64,000 nucleotides of DNA from Hyphomonadaceae bacterium (GTDB lineage: Bacteria > Pseudomonadota > Alphaproteobacteria > Caulobacterales > Aquidulcibacteraceae). The position numbers were made by a program, and so were the translations under genes. Positions 56,104 to 64,000 of the stretch are shown in pieces (position 1 is the stretch's first letter; every line of letters starts with the position of its first letter). The stretch is from contig JAHBYF010000006.1 in NCBI GenBank assembly GCA_019636095.1, positions 62,001-126,000 of the forward strand, read 5' to 3'. The notes beneath the pieces are model-generated. The model had not been told where the DNA came from, did not search any database, and saw nothing but the letters and a program-made list of their open reading frames with translations.

Positions 56104-57558
56104 ATGACCACCACAGCTTTCATCCCGCCTGCGGGCAAGGACATTTTGGGCCACCCGCGCGGGCTTTGGTATCTCGTGTTCGCCGAGGCGTGGGAGCGCT
56201 TTTCGTATTACGGCATGCAAGCCCTGCTGGTGCTGTATCTCACTCAGTATTTGCTACTGCCGGAGCACGTCGGCGCGGTCGCGGGATTTGAACAATTCAA
56301 GGGCGCTGTTGCCGCTGCCTATGGGTGGCTGAGCCAAGCATTCGGCATCGGCGATGGCAGTAACGAACTTGCGACCCCGATCGCCACGGCCGCCGCAATC
56401 ACTGGCGTCTATTCTGCGGGCGTGTACGCCACGCCAATGATCGGCGGCTGGATTGCCGACCGTTTCCTCGGCCGCACCACGACGGTTGCACTGGGCGCGC
56501 TGTTCATGGTGGCGGGTCACTTCCTAATGGCGTTCGACGTCGCGTTCGTCGCGGCCATCGCGTGTCTGTTCATCGGCGTTGGTCTGTTCAAGGGTAATAT
56601 CGCCAGTCAGGTCGGTGAGCTTTACGGTCCTTCCGACTTGCGCCGCACTACGGCGTATCAAACATTCTTGCTTGGTGTGCAGGTCGCTGTGATCGTTGCA
56701 CCAATCGTCACCGGCTTCTTGGGTGAAAAGATCGCGTGGCACTACGGCTTCGGCGCCGCCGGCGTCGGCATGGCGATTGCGCTCGTCGTCTACCTCGGCG
56801 GCCGCAAGTACCTCCCGCCTGAGCAGCCACGCGGCCGCGCCGCGGCCGGCGCGCCAAAAGACAAGCTCACCGGTCGTGACTGGGCGACGATGGCAGTGCT
56901 CGTCGCAATGCTGCCGATCCTGGCGGCGACAGCGATCGGCAACCAAGAGATCTTCAACGCTTACCTGCTATGGGGTGAGCAGAACTACAATCTGGTGTTC
57001 TTCGGTCAAACGATGCCGACATCGTGGCTGGTGTCGCTAGACGCCATCATCTCAACCGTAACCGTAGGCGCCGCGCTACTGTTCTGGACCTGGTGGGGCA
57101 AACGCTGGAAAGAGCCGGACGAGATCATCAAGCTAGCCATTGGCGCCGTGATCGCCGCCGGCGCGCCGCTGATCCTCGCATTCGCAAGCGCCAGTCACAC
57201 CGCCACTGGCCAACCCGTGTCGCTGGCGTGGGGTCTGGGCTTTCACATCGTGAACGACGTCGGCTTCGCGATGATCTTCCCTGTCGGTTTGGCGCTTTTC
57301 TCACGCGCCGCGCCGCGGCAAGTAGGCGGTCTCTTCATCGGCATCTATTATCTGCACTTGTTCATCTGCAACCTGGCGACCGGCAAAGTCGCCGGCATGA
57401 TCGAGACAATGGATGGCTTCAGCTTCTGGGCCATGCATGCGGCCGTGATCACGGCGGGCGCGCTGGCCCTGGTGGTGTTTGCGGTGCTCTTCAACAAGCT
57501 TCTGGCGCCGAAAACCGCCGATGCTGCGCCTGCCGCCACCGAAGCCGCGCCTGCTTAG
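56104..57558 (+). CDS. POT/PTR2 family proton-dependent oligopeptide transporter
   Basis: The 484-residue protein has about 14 membrane helices. Near the start it carries the POT signature E-x-x-E-R-F-S-Y-Y-G (residues 30-40), whose charged residues couple protons, and later GGWIADRFLGR and LFKGNIASQVGELY. It imports di- and tripeptides using the proton gradient. The stop overlaps the stop of the convergent DMT gene by four bases. It fits with the peptidases and amino-acid degradation genes in the window. Confidence 0.93.
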   Translation: MTTTAFIPPAGKDILGHPRGLWYLVFAEAWERFSYYGMQALLVLYLTQYLLLPEHVGAVAGFEQFKGAVAAAYGWLSQAFGIGDGSNELATPIATAAAITGVYSAGVYATPMIGGWIADRFLGRTTTVALGALFMVAGHFLMAFDVAFVAAIACLFIGVGLFKGNIASQVGELYGPSDLRRTTAYQTFLLGVQVAVIVAPIVTGFLGEKIAWHYGFGAAGVGMAIALVVYLGGRKYLPPEQPRGRAAAGAPKDKLTGRDWATMAVLVAMLPILAATAIGNQEIFNAYLLWGEQNYNLVFFGQTMPTSWLVSLDAIISTVTVGAALLFWTWWGKRWKEPDEIIKLAIGAVIAAGAPLILAFASASHTATGQPVSLAWGLGFHIVNDVGFAMIFPVGLALFSRAAPRQVGGLFIGIYYLHLFICNLATGKVAGMIETMDGFSFWAMHAAVITAGALALVVFAVLFNKLLAPKTADAAPAATEAAPA

Positions 57559-58490
57559 GCCGCGCGTTTCGAACGGAGCAGCAGTACCTGCCCCGCGAGC
57601 ACGAGCACGACGCCGCTCAACGCGAGAACGCCCCAGCTCTTGTCCTCGAACAGAGCTGAGACGAACATCGCCAGCGGCGGCGTGAGTGCGGAAATGTAGG
57701 ATGCGGTTGCGTATCCCCGCCGGCGCGCGAGACCGTAATACAGCGCGAAGGCAATAACAGAGCCGACAAGCGAAAGATGCAGCAGAGAAAGCATGTACGG
57801 CGCAGTGAATTCAAACGCCCAAGTTTTGCCGGTCACCGAGGCAAACACAGCCAGCATCGCTGCGCCATAAGCCATCGCCCACCCGGTCGACGCAATCACG
57901 CCGGCGCCAGCCATCTCGCCTCTCCGCGCAAATACGTTTCCGATCGCCGCAGAGAACACACCCGCAAGCGTCAGGCCAATTCCCGCCAGCGCGCGGGTGC
58001 TCATGTGTGAGTTGGCGATTTCCTCCCACGAGAGAAGCCCAACGCCGATCACGCCAAGGCCAGCGGCGGCCCAAGACAATAACGGCGCGCGCAGGCCGAG
58101 GGCTACGCGGAAGACGATGAGGTTCACAAACGCCATCGCCGCGAACACGACGGCGACAACCGCCGAAGTCACGCGTTCTTCAGCCCAGTAGACGAAGGAA
58201 TAGTCGATAGCGAATGTGAAGAGGCCAACGCCGAAGGCGGCGAGGTGTTGAGCGCGGTTGAGTGTGAGCCGTTCACGTCGCAATGTCCCCCACGCAAACA
58301 ACAGGGCAGCGGCAAGCGCGAATCGATACGCGATGGACACAACCGGATCGACGACGCCGAGCTGCTTGGTGATCGCAAACCACGTCGTTCCCCATGCGAG
58401 CGTGCACACTACTATCGCCGCAAGGTCTATCCATTGCGTGCGTTGCGGCGATTCAGCTGTTGGCGTCGTTGCGCTCTCGTCGGCGCTCAT
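57555..58490 (-). CDS. EamA/DMT-superfamily transporter
   Basis: The 311-residue protein has ten membrane helices in two EamA halves. The N-terminal half has ACTLAWGTTWFAITKQLGVVDPVVS (cited by pattern), typical of the group that includes RhaT-like and amino-acid exporters. The C-terminal half ends in a LSGVVLVLAGQVLLL helix. The substrate is unknown. It is divergent from hpf; the 186 bp between holds no recognised gene and should contain both promoters. Confidence 0.9.
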   Translation of the reverse strand: MSADESATTPTAESPQRTQWIDLAAIVVCTLAWGTTWFAITKQLGVVDPVVSIAYRFALAAALLFAWGTLRRERLTLNRAQHLAAFGVGLFTFAIDYSFVYWAEERVTSAVVAVVFAAMAFVNLIVFRVALGLRAPLLSWAAAGLGVIGVGLLSWEEIANSHMSTRALAGIGLTLAGVFSAAIGNVFARRGEMAGAGVIASTGWAMAYGAAMLAVFASVTGKTWAFEFTAPYMLSLLHLSLVGSVIAFALYYGLARRRGYATASYISALTPPLAMFVSALFEDKSWGVLALSGVVLVLAGQVLLLRSKRAA

Positions 58491-58676
58491 TGCAGCTCCC
58501 CGGCGCCAAGATGGTGGTTAAGCGACATAAATCAAAGGCAAGGCGAAAGAGAAACAGCGTCGCACCGCGTTGACCGGCTCCATAGGGAGGCTTACCTTCA
58601 TGAATGGCATCGGGGCGCCTTCGGGGGCGGCGCGAGCCCCGAGAGCGCCATGGGTGAATACCAAGGAGGCTCCTTC

Positions 58677-59291
58677 ATGCGCGTACAAGTCGCCGGACGG
58701 CAGATGGATGTCGGCGAAGCTCTCAGAACTCGTATCGAAAGCGAACTCGCCAGCGGCGTGGGCAAGTATTTTAACCGTGCGACGGACGCAGTGGTCACAG
58801 TAGCCAAGAACGGCGGCGGCGTTGGTGTAGCGGTGGATTGCTTGGTTCACCTGCCCTCTGGAATTTCCCTACAAGCTGAAGGCCATGGCGGCGATGCGCA
58901 CAGCGCATTCGGTGACGCTATGGAAAAGCTTGAAAAGCGGGTGCGCCGCTACAAGAGGCGCCTGCGAAATCATCATGCAGACAACAAATCTCCCCTTCCG
59001 GCTGAGGACGCTTCGTCCTATGTGCTCGCGCCATTAGAAGAGGAAGCTGAGGACGACGGCTCGGAGGCAACGACGATTGGCGACGCGGCCCCATTGGTGA
59101 TCGCGGAAGCCACAAAGCCAGTGCGGACGATGACGGTGTCCATGGCGGTGATGCAGCTCGATTTAACCGAATCACCGGCGCTGATGTTTAGGAACGCCGC
59201 CAATGGCGAACTGAACGTGGTTTATCGCCGGGCGGACGGAAATGTCGGCTGGATCGATCCAGGACGCGGGAACCGAAAAAACCGCGCCTGA
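58677..59291 (+). CDS. hpf: Ribosome hibernation-promoting factor, long form
   Basis: The ATG at 58677 follows an AAGGAGG site. The 204-residue length and the two domains mark the long form, which alone dimerises 70S ribosomes into 100S particles. The N-terminal domain (1-105) has the S30AE pattern, ending in a basic RVRRYKRRLRNHH tail. The C-terminal domain (about 145-195) has MQLDLTESPALMFRNAANGELNVVYRRADG (cited by pattern). It is directly followed by ptsN, as in many proteobacteria, but is separated from rpoN by 6.7 kb. Confidence 0.95.
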   Translation: MRVQVAGRQMDVGEALRTRIESELASGVGKYFNRATDAVVTVAKNGGGVGVAVDCLVHLPSGISLQAEGHGGDAHSAFGDAMEKLEKRVRRYKRRLRNHHADNKSPLPAEDASSYVLAPLEEEAEDDGSEATTIGDAAPLVIAEATKPVRTMTVSMAVMQLDLTESPALMFRNAANGELNVVYRRADGNVGWIDPGRGNRKNRA

Positions 59292-59330
59292 GTTTAATGG
59301 CCCTCACTGGGGCGCGGCGCGTAGGGATGC

Positions 59331-59798
59331 ATGAACGACCTAAGTGATTTGGTGGCGGCGAATGCGATCATGCCACGCTTGCTTGCAACGTCACGCCGGC
59401 AGGCTCTACAGCTCATGGCCGAGACGCTGGCTAAGAGCGCGGGTATTGATGCGCGCGCGGCGTTCGATGCTGTCTTGATACGCGAACGCTTAAGCGGCAC
59501 CGGCCTCGGCGAAGGTGTTGCGACCCCGCACGGCCCGCTACTTGGCCTCACAAGGCCTGTCGCCGCCTTCGCGCGCCTCGACCCGCCGCAAGATTTTGAA
59601 GCGATGGATAACCGCCCAGCGGACCTGGTGTTCATGCTCCTATCTCCGCCGGAAAAAAGCGCCGACCACCTGAAAGCGTTCGCGCGGATTTCGCGCTTCC
59701 TGAAGCATGCCGACGTTCGAGCCGCGCTCCGCGGTGCACGTGGCGCCGACGAGCTTTACGCGCTGATCGCCGGCGCCGTGCACAGCGACGCCGCATGA
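59331..59798 (+). CDS. ptsN: Nitrogen-regulatory PTS IIA protein
   Basis: PtsN is the EIIA-Ntr component of the regulatory phosphotransfer chain (PtsP-PtsO-PtsN) linked to nitrogen and potassium control. The 155-residue protein has the phosphorylated His67 in GEGVATPHGPL and a conserved RLDPPQDFEAMD segment and VFMLLSPPEKS. It stands 39 bases after hpf. Its stop overlaps the next gene by four bases. Confidence 0.96.
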   Translation: MNDLSDLVAANAIMPRLLATSRRQALQLMAETLAKSAGIDARAAFDAVLIRERLSGTGLGEGVATPHGPLLGLTRPVAAFARLDPPQDFEAMDNRPADLVFMLLSPPEKSADHLKAFARISRFLKHADVRAALRGARGADELYALIAGAVHSDAA

Positions 59799-60451
59799 TG
59801 ACCGCGGCCGACAGGCTGTTTTCGTACTTCCCGTTGCTGATGACGGTGTTGTTGCTGACGGCGTTGGGTGTATTTGCGCAATGGCCATCGCTGTGGAGCG
59901 CGATCCTTGTTCTGCTGGTGGTCTATGTGCTGCCGCCTACAATGCAACGCGTCATGCTGCGCTGGGCGCCGCTGAAGCAAGGCGTCAACCAGATCGACGG
60001 ACGTACGTTCTCGCCTTGGCTGGCCTCGCACAATATCCAGGCGTTCTATGACGCACTGCCCTATCTGGAATCCTTGCTGCGCGTGTTCCCCGGCTTCTAC
60101 TCGATGTGGCTCCGCATGTGGGGCTCACGCGTGGGTTATGGCGTTGAATGGCCAGTGCGGATGGATGTGCTTGATCGAGGACTGATGGATATCGGCAACC
60201 GCGTGATCTTCTCGCGCGAAGTCGAGCTTGCCGCGCACGTACGCAAGAAGACCGATGGCGGGCGCTCGCGCGTTCTCGTGCGCACGATCCGCATTGGGAG
60301 CTACGCCTTCGTCGGCGCAGCTTCGCGCCTCTGCCCAGGCGCGAGCGTGCCGTCTAACGCCAGCGTGCCGGAGATGACCAATATCGGCGTCAACGAGACG
60401 TTTGGCGATGCGGTGCGTCACCATGAACAAGCGGAAGCGGAGTTCGCTTAG
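59795..60451 (+). CDS. Left-handed beta-helix acyltransferase-like protein with N-terminal membrane helices
   Basis: The 218-residue protein has two hydrophobic helices (about 12-28 and 33-50). The C-terminal part has hexapeptide-repeat features: DVLDRGLMDIGNRVIFSREVELAAHV, then IRIGSYAFVGAASRLCPGASVPSNASVP (both cited by pattern), the left-handed beta-helix seen in sugar and serine acetyltransferases. The acceptor is unknown. It is translationally coupled to ptsN (ATGA). A dispersed repeat follows it. Confidence 0.75.
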   Translation: MMTAADRLFSYFPLLMTVLLLTALGVFAQWPSLWSAILVLLVVYVLPPTMQRVMLRWAPLKQGVNQIDGRTFSPWLASHNIQAFYDALPYLESLLRVFPGFYSMWLRMWGSRVGYGVEWPVRMDVLDRGLMDIGNRVIFSREVELAAHVRKKTDGGRSRVLVRTIRIGSYAFVGAASRLCPGASVPSNASVPEMTNIGVNETFGDAVRHHEQAEAEFA

Positions 60452-60460
60452 CGCCAGAGT

Positions 60461-60550
60461 CATTCCAGGCGAGCAACGCGAGACCTGGGATCCAGGCGGC
60501 GCTGCGCCGTAATCTTTGGATTCCAGATCGGCTTTCGGCCGTGGGGAATG
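60461..60550. repeat. Dispersed intergenic repeat with terminal inverted ends
   Basis: CATTCC at 60461-60466 and GGAATG at 60545-60550 close a 90 bp element. Inside are CCTGG...CCAGG and GGCGC-TGC-GCC-type palindromes and a GGATTCCAG...CGGCTTTCGGCCG segment. This matches, by eye, the short mobile repeats common between genes in Caulobacterales-like genomes. It ends three bases before the mccA stop and may provide a terminator. Confidence 0.6.
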
Positions 60551-60552
60551 GC

Positions 60553-62452
<1,900 letters not shown>

Positions 62453-62460
<8 letters not shown>

Positions 62461-62755
62461 TCGGCGCGTCGTCCTTCATCACATGTGGAAAATACCGGCG
62501 ATCCCAATCGTCCGGCCGAAGCATGACTTTCACGTGCCAAGGAATAATCTCGTCGGATTCGTAGGGCACGTCCCGCATTAGGACTTCCGCGATCAGCTCA
62601 TCGTGCTGCATGTGAAAGTGATCTGATTGCTCGCTCAGATGTTGAAGCTCAGCCACAAGTTGATCTCGCCCATCCGGATTTAGATAGAGATAGACTTCAA
62701 CAGGTTCGCCCTGCTCGTCCTTCTTAATGGCAAAGGTGATGCGTGGCTTGGACAT
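62453..62755 (-). CDS. Imm32-like small protein inside the mcc operon
   Basis: The 100-residue product is a small mixed alpha/beta protein. The middle segment, with YLNPDGRDQLVAEL and HLSEQSDHFHM, resembles the Imm32 immunity-protein family, in which a beta strand, helix and His-containing loop follow in that order. It starts three bases after the mccB stop and overlaps mccA by eight bases, so it is co-translated with both carboxylase subunits. No toxin gene is nearby. A role in the carboxylase operon is possible; the family resemblance is moderate. Confidence 0.6.
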
Positions 62756-62758
62756 GAG

Positions 62759-64000
62759 CTACATCCTAAACACGCCGAAGCGTGTCTCCGGAATCGGCGC
62801 GTTGAGTGATGCGCTGATCGCCAAGCCTAGCACGTCGCGCGTTTGTGCTGGGTCGATGATGCCGTCGTCCCAGAGGCGCGCGGTGGCGTGATAGGGGCTG
62901 CCTTCGGCTTCGTAGCGGGCGCGGATTGGGTCTTTGAATTTTTCTTCTTCGGCTTTGGCCCAGCTCTCGCCTTTCGCTTCCATGCCGTCGCGCTTCACTT
63001 GCGCCAGCACGCTCGCCGCTTGCTCGCCGCCCATGACGGAGATGCGCGAGTTGGGCCAGGTGAAGAGGAAGCGCGGGGAGTAGGCGCGGCCGCACATGCC
63101 GTAATTGCCGGCGCCGAACGAGCCGCCGATCAGCACGGTGAATTTCGGCACTTCGGCGGAGGCGACGGCTGTCACCATTTTGGCGCCGTCCTTGGCGATG
63201 CCGCCAGCTTCGTATTTGCCGCCGACCATGAAGCCGGAAATGTTTTGCAGGAAGAGCAGCGGAATGCCGCGCTTGCAGGCGAGCTCGATGAAGTGCGCGC
63301 CCTTCTGTGCGCTTTCGCTGAACAGAATGCCGTTGTTGGCGAGGATCGCGACAGGAAAGCCCCAGATGCGCGCGAAGCCGGTGACGAGCGTCGGGCCGTA
63401 TAGTGGTCGGAACTCGTCCAGCTCGCTGCCGTCGACGATGCGGGCGATGACTTCGCGGACATCGTACGGCGTGCGCACGTCGTCGGGGATGACGCCGTAT
63501 ATGCTTTCGGCATCGTAGGCGGGCGCGATCGGTTCGCGCAGATCGAGGCCGACTTTCTTCACGGTGTTCAAGTTGGCGACGATGCGACGAACGAGGTGCA
63601 GCGCGTGGGCATCATCCTGCGCGAGGTGATCGACAACGCCGCTCTTGCGCGCGTGCATGTCGCCGCCGCCGAGGTCTTCGGCGCTGATCACTTCGCCGGT
63701 CGCGGCTTTCACGAGAGGAGGTCCGCCAAGGAAAATGGTGCCTTGATTGCGTACGATGACGGTTTCATCGCTCATCGCCGGCACGTAGGCGCCGCCGGCG
63801 GTGCATGAACCCATGACGCAGGCGATCTGCGCGATGCCCTCGCCCGACATGCGCGCTTGGTTGAAGAAGATGCGGCCGAAATGGTCGCGGTCCGGGAAGA
63901 CTTCGGCTTGGTGCGGCAGGTTCGCGCCCCCGCTATCGACGAGATAAACGCACGGCAGCTTGTTCTGCATCGCGATCTCTTGCGCGCGCAGGTGCTTCTT
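62759..64000 (-). CDS. mccB: Methylcrotonyl-CoA carboxylase carboxyltransferase beta subunit (partial at right edge)
   Basis: The frame is open to base 64000, showing 413 residues of an expected 530 or so. Internal Met codons such as 63970 are not the start, since the upstream codons read [10 protein letters not shown], typical of this family. Crotonase-fold motifs seen are [24 protein letters not shown], the oxyanion region [25 protein letters not shown] and [15 protein letters not shown]. It transfers CO2 from biotin to 3-methylcrotonyl-CoA in leucine catabolism and partners mccA. Confidence 0.95.
   Translation of the reverse strand, partial: KKHLRAQEIAMQNKLPCVYLVDSGGANLPHQAEVFPDRDHFGRIFFNQARMSGEGIAQIACVMGSCTAGGAYVPAMSDETVIVRNQGTIFLGGPPLVKAATGEVISAEDLGGGDMHARKSGVVDHLAQDDAHALHLVRRIVANLNTVKKVGLDLREPIAPAYDAESIYGVIPDDVRTPYDVREVIARIVDGSELDEFRPLYGPTLVTGFARIWGFPVAILANNGILFSESAQKGAHFIELACKRGIPLLFLQNISGFMVGGKYEAGGIAKDGAKMVTAVASAEVPKFTVLIGGSFGAGNYGMCGRAYSPRFLFTWPNSRISVMGGEQAASVLAQVKRDGMEAKGESWAKAEEEKFKDPIRARYEAEGSPYHATARLWDDGIIDPAQTRDVLGLAISASLNAPIPETRFGVFRM

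Overview
The window is chromosomal DNA of high GC content from an alphaproteobacterium. The best guess is a member of Caulobacterales in the broad sense (Hyphomonadaceae or a relative). This rests on the gene content: an lptC-lptA-lptB-rpoN cluster with hpf and ptsN, a NusB-type rsmB followed by rpe and a heparinase II/III family gene, a DUF1800/DUF1501 pair, many TAT-type RR leaders, many small lipoproteins with LAAC lipoboxes, and TTAAC-type motifs. The taxonomic call is inference; no rRNA or tRNA gene was seen. Coding density is high, genes lie on both strands, and many stops and starts overlap (ATGA, TAATG, TAGTG).

Layout. 1-6.8 kb: end of a small zinc-finger gene, a YadG-like ABC ATPase without its permease, an aldo/keto reductase, DUF2277, an HU protein with a Lys/Ala tail, an SDR, a six-repeat proline-rich lipoprotein, a lysoplasmalogenase and a lipoprotein. 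6.8-13.1 kb: histidine utilisation (hutH, hutU, hutI, hutG), split over both strands with an unrelated esterase inside. 13-23.3 kb: an ICMT-like methyltransferase, hydrolase, quinone reductase, isoaspartyl peptidase, MliC-like inhibitor, TrmH-type methyltransferase, superinfection-immunity-like protein, DMT exporter, rlmN, two GNAT genes around an unusual membrane protein, and a TerC protein with a structured leader. 23.5-33 kb: katG, a KAS III, a PhzF-like isomerase, a zinc-phospholipase-like/DUF4332 fusion, a DUF262-DUF1524 nuclease and murI. 33-46 kb: a metallo-beta-lactamase-fold protein without metal ligands, DUF1800/DUF1501, DUF3108, rsmB, rpe, heparinase, then hppD with a closely packed set of five genes and a divergent MarR regulator. 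46-52 kb: a DUF4168 lipoprotein, a TIR-2TM protein, lptC-lptA-lptB and rpoN. 52-58.5 kb: repeats, a highly folded non-coding region, phoD, DUF2785, a POT transporter and a DMT exporter, lying between rpoN and its usual partners. 58.6-64 kb: hpf, ptsN, a left-handed beta-helix acyltransferase, a dispersed repeat, and mccA with mccB, which runs off the right edge.

Together the genes describe a heterotroph that degrades histidine (hut), tyrosine/phenylalanine (hppD) and leucine (mccAB), and probably imports di/tripeptides (POT) and trims isoaspartyl peptides (two paralogues). Envelope upkeep is served by Lpt, murI and MliC.

The least ordinary items are: the folded region at about 52.60-52.86 kb, which resembles a HEARO/omega-RNA-type element without an endonuclease gene; the 6.7 kb that splits the rpoN-hpf-ptsN neighbourhood; the membrane protein at 20.6 kb, whose cytosolic parts look like a nucleotide-binding or TIR-like fold interrupted by membrane helices; the TIR protein lacking its catalytic Glu; and the ligand-less MBL protein. 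All functional calls come from motif recognition by eye; no database search was run.
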